The translations under genes and the position numbers were made by a program. A DNA stretch of 64,000 bases from Ignavibacteria bacterium UBA7675 (lineage in GTDB: Bacteria > Bacteroidota > Ignavibacteria > Kapaibacteriales > UB7675): NCBI GenBank assembly GCA_002483085.1, contig DLHF01000051.1, positions 1 to 64,000 on the forward strand, written 5' to 3'. The first letter of the stretch is position 1; the number at the start of each line of letters is the position of its first letter. Shown here in pieces: positions 53,525 to 62,548 of this stretch. The notes under the pieces are model-generated. The model ran no database searches and was not told where the DNA came from. It was given only the letters and a program-made list of their open reading frames with translations.

Positions 53525-53563
53525 GTGCAGCGCGGTGCGGAGACCAACCACCCGGACGGAGAC
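53525..53563 (-). repeat. Solo module B (reverse orientation)
   Basis: Reverse complement of module B (GTGCAGCGCGGTGCGGAGACC...CGGAGAC). No module A was found beside it. It lies in the 283-bp gap after ftsZ. Confidence 0.6.
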
Positions 53564-53628
53564 GCCTGCGCCGTCATTCTTTTGGATGGCATGGGGCGGG
53601 GACAGTCGGTATTCCGAGAGATCGCGAG

Positions 53629-54129
53629 TCAAGAGAGACGGCTGTAAATGATAAACACATGGGCGTTGTGAAACACCAGGAATATCATGGCAACGCTTGT
53701 AAATATCCATTGCCGGTAGGGAATATGGAAGTAAAATTTGTGCCCGACAAGGCCAATGCCCGCAAGCCAGAGCACAGGCGTGCAAGCGGGAGCCAGAAAT
53801 CCCCAAAGGCTATTGCTCCACGCGCTCTCGGGAGCGCACACAAGCGCAAGCCACGACGCAAAGTAGAGCACTATTCCCGCTGTGTACACCACAAGACCGA
53901 TCTTCTGCCTTCGCGACGCAAAGGAAAGCGGCATGAGAAACGCCAGTAGAAACACGAGTGTTCTCGAAGCATTTTCTCCGAAGGCGAGAGCAGCGGGGAT
54001 ATCGCGCCAGAATATATCGGGCTGAAAAGCAGCGGGCAATCTGCTAGCCAGCAGGATATTCCAGAGCAACACTGGTATCGCCAGCAGAAAACAATTTGCG
54101 AGATAGAATTGTATTGTCTTTGGCTTCAT
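53629..54129 (-). CDS. Hypothetical integral membrane protein
   Basis: 166 aa with four or five membrane segments (FLLAIPVLLWNILLA, LVFLLAFLMPLSFA, LVVYTAGIVLYFASWLALV, FTSVAMIFLVFHNAHVF). Start 54129 (MKPKTIQF) is preferred over an upstream Met at 54249, which adds Cys/Trp-rich sequence of no likely meaning. I do not recognise the family. It is downstream of the PhyH-like gene on the same strand (gap about 190 bp). Confidence 0.65.
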   Translation of the reverse strand: MKPKTIQFYLANCFLLAIPVLLWNILLASRLPAAFQPDIFWRDIPAALAFGENASRTLVFLLAFLMPLSFASRRQKIGLVVYTAGIVLYFASWLALVCAPESAWSNSLWGFLAPACTPVLWLAGIGLVGHKFYFHIPYRQWIFTSVAMIFLVFHNAHVFIIYSRLS

Positions 54130-54317
54130 TCTGGGTTTTGCGTTGCTGCCTTGTTGTAAATGGCTATGTGCCACAGTGCACCACTGTAATCTACACAGAG
54201 AATGTAAACACAGCCAACCGTTCGTGGATTGCTGCCACCAATGCCGCACAAAAAAGCATGGCTGAAGCGGATTGCCGCCTCAGCCATACGCTCACAACAG
54301 TTCAGTATGTTGTGCGC

Positions 54318-55100
54318 TTACATGGCCAGGCCGAGGCGTATTGCTTTTTCTACGGGCGAGTCGTCGCTTTCGGGTTGCCCGATTTCAAACTCGCGTTTCC
54401 AGAACAGCGGAGGCTGCGCCAGAAATCGCGGTTCCGCACCGCGATGGGGTTGCGCCGCATGAAGCAAAAAGGGGTGGCACAGATAGACCGTTCCCGCTTT
54501 TCCGGTTGCCAGCACTTCATTGCGTTGCGGCAGCGCGACCATTGCGCTTGCCAGTTCCATTGCCGAAAGGCCTGCGTCGCCTGCTGGTGCCAGCACTTTT
54601 GCTGCATCCAGATGGGAGCCAACGCTGATGCGCGTAGGAGCGTCGCGCTCTCCGACATCGGAAAACAGGAACAGCATCAGCAGAGCGCGGCCTTTTGACC
54701 ACACATTAATACGCCACTTGAAATAGTCGCTTGGGTCGTCGCCCGGAAAGCTCGCGTCCACATGCCAGCCAGTATCGCCGGGGCTATCGGGCGAAGGAAA
54801 TCGCACGGGAAATGTACCCATGCTTCTGCATGGAATCCACCGATCTTTTCCCACCAACTGATCGAATGCAGAATGGAGAACAGGAGTATTTGCCGCCTGC
54901 ACAAACGGCTCCTGCGAGTACATCCCCAGCCTGACGACGGGGCGTGTCCATGTTGCCTGATTGCCGGGATCGCAGCCGAGATCGTTCCACAGGATGGCGC
55001 GTGCTTCGCGTGCGAGTTCCGGAGAAAATGCGTTGCCGATACGAACAAATCCATCGCGGATAAATTGCTCGATGTGCTGTATATCAAGAGTTGTTTCCAT
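54318..55100 (-). CDS. Phytanoyl-CoA dioxygenase (PhyH)-family protein
   Basis: 260 aa Fe(II)/2-oxoglutarate-dependent oxygenase fold. The iron site is H113-x-D115 (WHVDAS) and a later His in CHPFLLHAAQPHRG, with the 2-oxoglutarate Arg in EPRF. FIRDGFVRIGNAF is the usual N-terminal start. Members hydroxylate lipids, secondary metabolites or small ligands; the substrate is unknown. There is no SD, and the leader is AT-rich. It sits in the accessory stretch and may be horizontally acquired. Confidence 0.82.
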   Translation of the reverse strand: METTLDIQHIEQFIRDGFVRIGNAFSPELAREARAILWNDLGCDPGNQATWTRPVVRLGMYSQEPFVQAANTPVLHSAFDQLVGKDRWIPCRSMGTFPVRFPSPDSPGDTGWHVDASFPGDDPSDYFKWRINVWSKGRALLMLFLFSDVGERDAPTRISVGSHLDAAKVLAPAGDAGLSAMELASAMVALPQRNEVLATGKAGTVYLCHPFLLHAAQPHRGAEPRFLAQPPLFWKREFEIGQPESDDSPVEKAIRLGLAM

Positions 55101-55473
55101 AGGATTTTCTAAACATGATGCTGAATGAGAAGGATGTTGGCAGCGTCAAGGCTCGGCTGTCGCCTGCGCTGTTGTTTGAGAAATTTTTACTGCGAAAAAT
55201 TATCAGGTAAGGACAATACAAAAGCACGCCTTCTGTAAAGGCGGGATGCCGGGAGGGCATTGGAGGGACGATATTATAATGTTAGAGTCATTCTCATCAT
55301 GGCGGCAAATTTATAAGGAACTATTGTTTTTTACAAATTCAGCGGCGCATCTATCGGCACCACCTGCAATCCTTTTTTCGTGTTTTCGTCCCAATCCGCG
55401 CAGAGGGAAGAGTTCTGTTTTCGGGCGTTTTTTTTACCCTGCTGGTTCATGGTATTCTAATGAACATACCACG

Positions 55474-55791
55474 ATGCGTGGAATCGGCGAAGTGCGCCTG
55501 TCCCTGTATATCAACCTGTGTACAGTAACGCTGAATTTCTTTCTGGACCCATTATTGATTTTTGGCTGGGGTGTATGGCTGCTTCAGTTTCCGCTCGCTT
55601 TGTTCCTCGGCAAGCATACTGCGCTCAGCTTTCGGGGGATTTGGTAGGCTTTTCCGGTGTCGAACACGCTTTCGGCTATGCTCGCTCTGTTGTGGTTTCG
55701 CAAAGGAAGCTGGCAGAAAAAAAGGCTTATCGAACCGCTGCAAGCCGAAGTCTCTCAAGAGATTATTATCGAAGAAGGCTCGTGCGAGTAG
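55474..55791 (+). pseudogene. Decayed MATE-family efflux transporter
   Basis: The frame reads RGIGEVRLSLYIN...NFFLDPLLIFGWG, a well-known mid-protein MATE motif. After only about 25 codons it reaches what looks like the family C-terminus (GIW-stop-AFPVSNTLSAMLALLWF, ending RKGSW...). About 200 residues in between are missing. A TAG at 55645 stands where Trp is expected, directly after TGG. The upstream part (from about 55260) has no clear N-terminus. So deletion plus nonsense mutation have destroyed the gene. It lies beside an AraC regulator that may once have controlled it. Confidence 0.7.
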
Positions 55792-55895
55792 TCTGTATCC
55801 GCCTGATGTAACTCCACAAAAGCAGACGTTGTCTTGTTCATGGACAATGCGTAGAAGGCCGATTTTCGGGTTGTGAATATTGTAGGCGAAACGTT

Positions 55896-56804
55896 ATGTA
55901 CCATGTGTTGCAGCAGGGGCAAAAGATTGAGCTCAATAGCTTTCCCCGCAATCGGAACTTAGTGAACTTTTCGATGTTCACTGACCTGTCGCAACCTCTT
56001 GCATTCAGAAGCTTTTCTGTAAAGTTTGTGATGGACGGCTGCGAAATGTACCATGTAAACGGCAACCACTACGCCGTGCGAAAAGGACAGTACTTGCTGG
56101 CAAATGCACACTGCGATGGCACCATAGACATTGGCAGCAAACAGGTCGTAAAGGGTGTGTGTATTGATATTGCTCCCGATATTGTATCCGAAGTATTAGC
56201 CAGCCGCGTAGGAGCCGACACTCCTTTTCCCGATATCTCCCTTGATACTTTTTTTGCTGGCGAAGATTTTTTGGAAAACAAATACGAGGCTGGGCGTACC
56301 CGGTTGGGTACTGCTCTTGTAGAACTGGGGCGAACTCTTGATCGCAACCCCACTGCCAGCTACACCTTTGGCGATGAGTTCTATTTTACTTTGGCCGAAC
56401 ATATCGTGGAAGATCACCGGCATATCTGGCAGCAGCTCTACCGGATTCGCACAGTAAAGCCGCAGACCAGAAAGGACCTGTATCGAAAGCTGGTAGCTGG
56501 CAAAGAATATCTTGATACGCACTTTACTACAAAGCTCACGATTCGGTCCGCTGCCGTAGAAGCTGCTCTCTCCGAATACCATTTTTTCCGATTGTTCAAA
56601 GCTGTCTTTGCTTGTTCCCCGCAGCAATATATCATCCGCAAACGACTTGAAGCGGCGTCGGACCTGCTTCGGGCTGGCGAGCATTCTGTTGCTGATATTG
56701 CGCTGGCCGTTGGCTTTGCTGATAGCCAGAGCTTTGGTAAAGCTTTTAAAAAACACCGGGGAATTTCGCCCTCTGCCTTTCAGGAACAGTACGGCGTTTT
56801 GTAG
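55896..56804 (+). CDS. AraC-family transcriptional regulator
   Basis: 302 aa. N-terminal ligand or dimer domain (about 1-190) with a cupin-like strand pattern (NHYAVRKGQYLLANAH). The C-terminal two-HTH domain includes AALSEYHFFRLFKAVFACSPQQYI and DIALAVGFADSQSFGKAFKKHRG. The latter matches the conserved AraC second helix-turn-helix. It follows the MATE remnant and may be an orphan regulator of it. No SD; an ATG at 55896 opens the frame. Confidence 0.88.
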   Translation: MYHVLQQGQKIELNSFPRNRNLVNFSMFTDLSQPLAFRSFSVKFVMDGCEMYHVNGNHYAVRKGQYLLANAHCDGTIDIGSKQVVKGVCIDIAPDIVSEVLASRVGADTPFPDISLDTFFAGEDFLENKYEAGRTRLGTALVELGRTLDRNPTASYTFGDEFYFTLAEHIVEDHRHIWQQLYRIRTVKPQTRKDLYRKLVAGKEYLDTHFTTKLTIRSAAVEAALSEYHFFRLFKAVFACSPQQYIIRKRLEAASDLLRAGEHSVADIALAVGFADSQSFGKAFKKHRGISPSAFQEQYGVL

Positions 56805-56864
56805 TTGCAGCTTTGCAGCTCCTTCTATGGGAGAATATAGGAACGACGAAATGATGGCGCCGCC

Positions 56865-56952
56865 GTCTCTGCCCTCGTGGTCGTCTCTGCACCGTGCTGA
56901 CGTCCGCGCATCAGTTACCGTAAGAACGGTGCGCGGACGAGCCGATGATAAC
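56865..56952 (+). repeat. Modules B-C without module A
   Basis: Module B (56865-56900, GTCTCTGCACCGTGCTGA) and module C (56908-56952, with ACCGTAAGAACGGTGCGCGGACGAG) are adjacent. The palindromic ACCGT...ACGGT core of C is intact. Module A is absent. The 590-bp gap around it holds only this and the transposase remnant. Confidence 0.7.
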
Positions 56953-57019
56953 TTCCATCCGCCGTGTGCTGTTCGGCCTTTATCGCAAGCTCTCCTCCGT
57001 ACAATCGGCACTGTAAATC

Positions 57020-57178
57020 CGATGGCGACAATAAAGCAGACTCCTTATAGCACGCGTAGGACGCCACTGGAACTCCGCCATTCCGCAGAAGTACTGGTTC
57101 TGTCCCCATTTCCTGTTCAAGATCGCTCCACGGAATCTCATCGGCCAATTGCACCAATTCATGCTGTGGAGTGATGAA
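57020..57178 (-). pseudogene. IS5-type transposase N-terminal remnant
   Basis: On the minus strand the frame FITPQHELVQLADEIPWSDL (from 57178) matches the start of IS5-family transposases (pattern HPLVxLADEIxWxxIE). After the next few codons the match shifts frame: a second frame with QWRPTRAIRSLLY resembles the following GRPxxPxRxMxxLLYLK region. No terminal repeats or target duplications were recognised. It is a short, frameshifted fossil. Confidence 0.5.
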
Positions 57179-57394
57179 TCCTGACAGCAGAGGGGCAAGC
57201 AGATTTCTCTGGTTTTAACACAGAGAGTTGCCGAGCCTACACAATCTTGCAACAGGTGTTTCTAATGAGCGATGAAAATAGCAGGATTTGACAACTGTAC
57301 TATGCTTCCGATTATTAGTTTCGCCTTCGGTGGCGGTAGCCTTTGGGCTACAGACTCTTGTTGTTTCCCTACACATTGCATGATACTCAATACT

Positions 57395-58549
57395 ATGAAC
57401 ACACGGATACAATGCCTTCTCGCTGTTATCCTGATGGCATGCTGCTGCCTGCACGCACAGGCGCAGACTGTTGCCGACTTTGTCCATGTACCGAACCCCG
57501 ACGACTTAGAAGTTGACAGGTTTGGCAATGTGTGGGTGAACTACCGCGAGGGTACAACGCCCGATGTATGGCATCTGGCGAAAATTACACCCGATGGTGT
57601 TGTTAGCAATGTGATAACCCGCAACTACGAGCTGGGGCAGTTTGGTATTAACGACAGTACTATCTGGATTGCAGGGCCATGGGCGCAGGGCGTCGTGTAT
57701 AAATGCGACCACGCCGGAAATGAATTGGACACCATGCGCCTGACTGCTCCCACTGCAATTATTCTCGACCCGGATGGCACGTGGTACATTGCCCAGAACG
57801 CACTCGGCAGGCTTACAAAAATCCTCCCCGATAAATCCCGGCAGGTGCTTGCATCGGGAAGCCCGCTGAATCACAATCTCGCTCTTGCACGCGATGAACA
57901 CGGCATGTTTTATACATGCAATCTGAATAATGCGCGGGTAATAAAAATAGACCCGGCAACCGGCGAAAAAACGCTTATCACTACACTGCCGACGGCTTCT
58001 CCGTACAGCCTTGGTTTTCTCGCATATCACCGTGGGAGCTTGTATGTACCGTCGGGGCGACATTGCTTGTACAAGGTGGACACAGCAGCCACGGGGTATT
58101 CACTTTTTACCGGCACCGAACTCACACCCGGAGACCAGAACGGGTCGGTGGCAACTGCGCTGCTGAACACACCGATTTCGGTTGCGTTTTCTACCACAGG
58201 CGACACGCTGTTTTTTACCGATTCGGGCAACAACAAAATTAAAATGATAACGGGGATGAATGTATCAGTGGGGGTAGGCGAACCAATACAGAGGGGTGGT
58301 GTCTCGATACAAATTTTTCCGAATCCCGTATTGGAAACTGTGGCAATCAGGCTGGCCGATCCGCATCAGAGCATTGTTTCCATCAGCATTATCTCTGTGG
58401 AGGGGCGCACGGTAGACAGTATCTATGTACCAGAAGGCATAGCTTTCTATGATTATCCTGCGAACCGTCTGCCCGCTGCTTCGTACACCGTTCGCGTCGT
58501 TACATCAAAAGGCGAAGTTTCCATACAGCACATCGTAAAGCTGCGCTGA
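57395..58549 (+). CDS. Secreted NHL/propeller-like protein with T9SS-type C-terminus
   Basis: 384 aa. Signal peptide (NTRIQCLLAVILMACCCLHAQA). The body is a propeller of NHL/SMP-30-like repeats (LEVDRFGNVWVNY, LDPDGTWYIAQN, LARDEHGMFYTCNL, FLAYHRGSLYVPSG). The last 75 residues (QIFPNPVLETVAIRL, PAASYTVRVV) fit a type IX sorting domain. The start is fixed by the signal peptide; an upstream Met at 57272 is unsupported. Ligand unknown. It follows the transposase remnant. Confidence 0.8.
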   Translation: MNTRIQCLLAVILMACCCLHAQAQTVADFVHVPNPDDLEVDRFGNVWVNYREGTTPDVWHLAKITPDGVVSNVITRNYELGQFGINDSTIWIAGPWAQGVVYKCDHAGNELDTMRLTAPTAIILDPDGTWYIAQNALGRLTKILPDKSRQVLASGSPLNHNLALARDEHGMFYTCNLNNARVIKIDPATGEKTLITTLPTASPYSLGFLAYHRGSLYVPSGRHCLYKVDTAATGYSLFTGTELTPGDQNGSVATALLNTPISVAFSTTGDTLFFTDSGNNKIKMITGMNVSVGVGEPIQRGGVSIQIFPNPVLETVAIRLADPHQSIVSISIISVEGRTVDSIYVPEGIAFYDYPANRLPAASYTVRVVTSKGEVSIQHIVKLR

Positions 58550-58654
58550 ACCTATCTCTTGGCAGAAGTAAGACATTGCGAATGGGGGCGAACTCCACGC
58601 GGCGACGCGTAGCGCATCATTCCTATGATAACTGCTGCGCGGTGCGACGTCTTC

Positions 58655-58699
58655 GCATTTGTTACCGTAGGAACGGTGCGAGGACGAGCTTACGATAAC
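58655..58699 (-). repeat. Solo module C (reverse orientation)
   Basis: GCATTTGTTACCGTAGGAAC...GAGGACGAGCTTACGATAAC, almost the exact reverse complement of the module C at 35710-35754. It lies between the propeller gene and the GlmU-like gene. A GCGCGGTGCGACG stretch just left resembles a decayed reverse module B. Confidence 0.7.
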
Positions 58700-58726
58700 C
58701 AGAATGCAGGAGCAACGGCGCCCGCG

Positions 58727-59908
58727 CTACGACTTCTCGAACTCCATACGCAGCAATTCTTCCTCTTCCGGCAGCAGTGTGCGCTTGCGGCGAGCCATCA
58801 CTGTGCGGGCGAGTGCCACTGCTTTTTCGAGATCAAAGCGCGGTGCATCGGCGCGGCCACCCCAGGAAAACGATGGGATGGATTTTGGAGGGAAATCGCC
58901 GCCGAAAATGTTTGCGCTCACGCCCGATACCGTACCTGTATTGAACATGGTGTTGATACCGCTTTTAGTGTGATCGCCGCAGAGCAATCCGAGAAACATC
59001 CTGCCTGTGCTGATGTCGTCCGAGCGCAGTTGTGCGCGGATCGTGCCGTAGTTGTTTTTGAGGTCGGAGGTATTCGTATCGGCACCGAGGTTTACCCATT
59101 CGCCGAGGTAGGAATGGCCGAGAAATCCGTCGTGCTGTTTGTTGGAGTACGCGTGAATAATTGAGTTCTCTACTTCGCCGCCAACTTTACACCACTCGCC
59201 GATACTCGTTTCTCCGTAGATTTTTGCACCGACCTTTATCAGCGAATTCTCACCAATATAGCACGGGCCGAGAATTGTGGAGTGTGGCATAATGCGCGCG
59301 TTGTCGCCTATGATAATAGGGCCTTCGGAAGCGTCCAAAACGGTACACGGGCCGATTGCCACGTTGTTGCCGAGGAAAATACGCTCGCGTGCTATGCAGT
59401 AGACGCCTTCGAGGACGGTGGTTATCGTGTTTGAAAAGAATTGAGTGTCGTGGGCAATGGCGTTTGCATTGTGCGAAAGGGCGTCCCACAAATAGGTAAT
59501 GTGCTGCGCTTCTACTGCAACGCTTTGTGTATCTGCCGGGGGTGGCATAGGCGAAGGCGAGAAGAATCCAATCGGCCCGTGCGAAGTGGTAAATACTACT
59601 GGTTCGTTTGTGCTGATGGCTTCTTCTATGTGCATCTGAAGCGCACGTGTAGGCACAACTCCGGCATCTATGACAAGTGTCCTGCCGGTGGGCGCCGTAT
59701 TTGCAAGCCCTGTGCGGGCAAGAAAGGAGCGCAGATGCAGGTCGCGTCCGGCAAAAGAGAGCGATGCTTCTGGAAAAAGGCGCTGTATTTTCTCAAACAG
59801 GCGGAGTGCGCCGCAGCGAACTTCCCAAGCGCAGTGCATTGCCGAGAATGGATAAAGTGCATCCGCGTTTTGCGGCTCTGTAAGGACGATATGCAAGGGA
59901 GTAGTCAT
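58727..59908 (-). CDS. GlmU-like putative sugar nucleotidyltransferase
   Basis: 393 aa. An N-terminal alpha/beta domain (about 1-190, family PF13562-like) with LHIVLTEPQNADALYPFS lacks the classical pyrophosphorylase signature GxGxRM. It is followed by a left-handed beta-helix of hexapeptide repeats (about 190-370: IIGDNARIMPHSTI, IGENSLIKVGAKI, GEWVNLGADTNTSDL). The combination is typical of the uncharacterised GlmU family of Bacteroidota/Chlorobi, related to but distinct from GlmU. Start 59908 (MTTPLHIV) is chosen over 59941. The role in nucleotide-sugar or cell-wall metabolism is inferred. Confidence 0.85.
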   Translation of the reverse strand: MTTPLHIVLTEPQNADALYPFSAMHCAWEVRCGALRLFEKIQRLFPEASLSFAGRDLHLRSFLARTGLANTAPTGRTLVIDAGVVPTRALQMHIEEAISTNEPVVFTTSHGPIGFFSPSPMPPPADTQSVAVEAQHITYLWDALSHNANAIAHDTQFFSNTITTVLEGVYCIARERIFLGNNVAIGPCTVLDASEGPIIIGDNARIMPHSTILGPCYIGENSLIKVGAKIYGETSIGEWCKVGGEVENSIIHAYSNKQHDGFLGHSYLGEWVNLGADTNTSDLKNNYGTIRAQLRSDDISTGRMFLGLLCGDHTKSGINTMFNTGTVSGVSANIFGGDFPPKSIPSFSWGGRADAPRFDLEKAVALARTVMARRKRTLLPEEEELLRMEFEKS

Positions 59909-59976
59909 GATAAACTTTGATAATAGGAAACCGGAGGCCAACAGAAAATAGCCAGCGGCTGTGTATCAATGATCAA

Positions 59977-60049
59977 TGTGGCACGGGCGTCTTCGCGGCG
60001 GAGGCGCCCCTCTGTGGCGCCTCTACGGGCATCGCTGTCGCCGGTCGCA
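59977..60049 (-). repeat. Solo module A (reverse orientation)
   Basis: TGTGGCACGGGCGTCTTCGC...GTCGCCGGTCGCA with the same extra hairpin segment as the copy at 48311 (GGAGGCGCC...GGCGCCTC). No module B or C nearby. It lies between the GlmU-like gene and the pyrG terminator. Confidence 0.75.
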
Positions 60050-60110
60050 CATCTGTTGTCGTTTGTACGACCGCAATCGCGTAGCTGCTCGTGTATTTGC
60101 TGTATAAACA

Positions 60111-60147
60111 AAAAACACTCCGGCAGGAGCTGCAACGGAGTGTTTTT
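60111..60147 (-). terminator. Terminator of pyrG
   Basis: Perfect 12-bp arms AAAAACACTCCG/CGGAGTGTTTTT, 13-base loop, then a T run on the minus strand. It lies 22 bases after the pyrG stop. Confidence 0.9.
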
Positions 60148-60169
60148 GTATTCATCTGTACGCTGTCGA

Positions 60170-61867
60170 TTAGTTGTTCGAGACAGTGCCTACTGCTTCG
60201 TGCGACGAGGATTTTTTCGGTTTTTCCTCGGTAGAAGCGCCATTGCTTTCTTCGCGCACTTTGTGTTTGTGCTCGTATTTTACAGCAGCTTCCACAAAGC
60301 TGATAAACAGGGGATGGCCTGTGACGGCACGCGAGCGGAACTCGGGGTGGAACTGTCCGGCAACAAACCAGGGATGGTCGGGCAATTCGATAATTTCCAC
60401 AAGGCGTTCGTCGGGGGAGAGGCCGCTCAGCACCATGCCATTGCTTTCTAAAATCGAGCGAAACTGGTTGTTCACTTCATAGCGATGGCGATGCCGCTCG
60501 TGAATAATCGACGACTTATAAGCTGCATGGGTTTTGGTTCCTTCCTTTATTACACATGGGTAGGAGCCAAGGCGCATCGTACCGCCTTTGTTTGTTACAT
60601 GCACTTGGTCGGGCATCAGGTCGATCACATTTTGCTTTGTGCGGGAGAACTCACGAGAGTTTGCCAGGGGCAGGCCGCACACATTGCGCGCAAATTCGAT
60701 AACAGCGCACTGCATGCCGAGGCATATACCAAAGAATGGAATGCCATTTTCGCGCACATAGCGGATAGCTTTAATCTTGCCTTCTACGCCGCGCGAGCCA
60801 AAGCCGGGAGCCACGACAATACCGTGCAGGCCCGCCAGCGTTTCCGCTGCGTTCTCGTCGGTAATTTCCTCCGAGTCGATCCATTTCATCGTAATGCGAG
60901 AGTCGTTGATAGCACCAGCGTGAATAAGCGCTTCTACGATGCTTTTGTACGCATCCTGATGCTTCACGTATTTGCCCACGAAGCCAATAGTAATATTGTG
61001 CTTCGGATGTTTCACCTTATTGACAAATTTCGTCCATGTGGAGAGGTTGTGCTTTGTGCTGCGCAGGCGGAGCTTTTTCGCCACAATCTCGTCGAAGCCA
61101 TTGCGTGCAAATGCCAGAGGCACTTCGTAGATTGTATCGGCGTCGAGCGCTTCCACCACCGAGTCCTCGTCCACATTGCAGAACAGGGCGATTTTCGAGC
61201 GAATTTCCTTATTGAGCTTCATTTCCGAGCGACACACAAGGATATCGGGCTGGATACCAAACTCCATGAGCGTTTTTACCGAGTGCTGCGTGGGCTTGGT
61301 TTTGAGTTCGCCAGCGGCGGAAATATAGGGCACATACGTAAGGTGGATATTGAGCACATTGCCCCGCCCGAATTCATGAGTGAGCTGGCGCGACGCTTCC
61401 AGAAAGGGCAGCGACTCAATATCGCCTACGGTACCGCCAATTTCGATAAGGACGATATCGTATTTTTTGTCGAACACCGTCATCCGGCGCTTGATTTCAT
61501 TGGTAATATGAGGCACCACCTGCACCGTCTTGCCGAGGTACTGTCCTTTGCGTTCCTTCTGGATCACCTCGAAATAAATCTGGCCCGTCGTCGCGTTGTT
61601 GTCTCTTGTCATCGACGTATCGATGAAGCGCTCGTAATGGCCGAGATCGAGGTCGGTTTCGGCGCCGTCATCAGTAACATATACCTCGCCGTGCTGGTAG
61701 GGGTTCATCGTGCCGGGATCCACATTGATATAGGGATCAAACTTAGCGATAGTAACCGAGTGGCCGCGCTCCTTGAGCAGCAGGCCGAGCGACGCCGACG
61801 TAATACCCTTGCCGAGGGAAGACAAAACACCACCGGTAATAAAAATATATTTGGTTCGAGAAGCCAC
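60170..61867 (-). CDS. pyrG: CTP synthase
   Basis: 565 aa with a GTG start (GGGAG seven bases upstream; ASRTKYIFITGGVLSSLGKG). Synthetase domain motifs: GGVLSSLGKG, KFDPYINVDPGTMNP and the Mg/UTP site DDGAETDLDLGHYERF. The glutaminase domain has FFGICLGMQCAV (Cys nucleophile) and the late His/Glu (GQFHPEF). It makes CTP from UTP and glutamine. A much longer reading upstream to 62569 runs through the composite repeat and is not real. A TATCTTTG -7-like box lies about 55 bp before the start. Confidence 0.96.
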   Translation of the reverse strand: MASRTKYIFITGGVLSSLGKGITSASLGLLLKERGHSVTIAKFDPYINVDPGTMNPYQHGEVYVTDDGAETDLDLGHYERFIDTSMTRDNNATTGQIYFEVIQKERKGQYLGKTVQVVPHITNEIKRRMTVFDKKYDIVLIEIGGTVGDIESLPFLEASRQLTHEFGRGNVLNIHLTYVPYISAAGELKTKPTQHSVKTLMEFGIQPDILVCRSEMKLNKEIRSKIALFCNVDEDSVVEALDADTIYEVPLAFARNGFDEIVAKKLRLRSTKHNLSTWTKFVNKVKHPKHNITIGFVGKYVKHQDAYKSIVEALIHAGAINDSRITMKWIDSEEITDENAAETLAGLHGIVVAPGFGSRGVEGKIKAIRYVRENGIPFFGICLGMQCAVIEFARNVCGLPLANSREFSRTKQNVIDLMPDQVHVTNKGGTMRLGSYPCVIKEGTKTHAAYKSSIIHERHRHRYEVNNQFRSILESNGMVLSGLSPDERLVEIIELPDHPWFVAGQFHPEFRSRAVTGHPLFISFVEAAVKYEHKHKVREESNGASTEEKPKKSSSHEAVGTVSNN

Positions 61868-61919
61868 AGAAATCTCCCGAAAGAAGAAGGATTGAACGAA
61901 GGATAAAATACGACGGGCA

Positions 61920-61927
61920 CAAAGATA
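61920..61927 (-). promoter_or_regulatory. Putative pyrG -7 box (TATCTTTG)
   Basis: TATCTTTG on the minus strand fits TAnnTTTG. The -33 box is not clear, so this is a partial match. Leader of about 50 bases. Confidence 0.45.
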
Positions 61928-62072
61928 GTAAAATTTACAATGCCCGGAAAATTGCATGTACACCAGCGCGCAATGATATTCGGATGGATCCAAGGCTGGA
62001 TCGTAAATGCTGTTATTGCACGTGGCGAAGAAATTCGCTGGATAATACACCAGAAAAACGGTTGGCGCTTCT

Positions 62073-62341
62073 GTCTTCGCCCCGGTGTTCTGCCTCTGCA
62101 CCGCGCTGCATGCTCCGCTGCGTGGTGTGCTGCCGTCGTTCGCGCAGTCTGGCTGCCACATGCTCCGCTTTGCACCTTCCTTACCACAATAATGTAAAGA
62201 CAAACCCGCGATGACCGCAGAGGCGAAAGCGAAAAGCAACACGCCCCAATAAAACAGCGCACAGCTTCTGGCCAGCCGAAAAGCGGGTCGTGCGACCGGC
62301 GACAGCGACGCGCCGGGCGCACGAGCGACGCCCGTGCCACA
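62073..62341 (+). repeat. Composite intergenic repeat B...A, locus 4
   Basis: In the 793-bp gap between pyrG and the VIT/VWA gene. Module B at 62073-62112 (TCTGCACCGCGCTGCA) and module A at 62291-62341 (with a 6-bp hairpin CGGGCG/CGCCCG), about 269 bp in all; module C is missing. The rest of the gap (62342-62660) holds a short palindrome but no gene. Confidence 0.78.
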
Positions 62342-62548
62342 AACGACTTTGCTCTCCGAAAGAGGGAGGATGGAGCGAGTGGTGTGCAAAGGGCTCCTAT
62401 TATCATGACAAATGGAGCACTTCTCTGGTTGTGATCTCATTACACACCACATTCCTTTTGCTCTGGCACATGAGGGTTCGTATTTTACGTAGTGCCTGCT
62501 ACCCGGCAGGTAGTACCCAGCACCCACACGCTGTTGCCTTTGTATCGT

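Noticed and set aside
60485..61906. Plus-strand open frame opposite pyrG
   Set aside because: Antisense to a complete CTP synthase; no domain.
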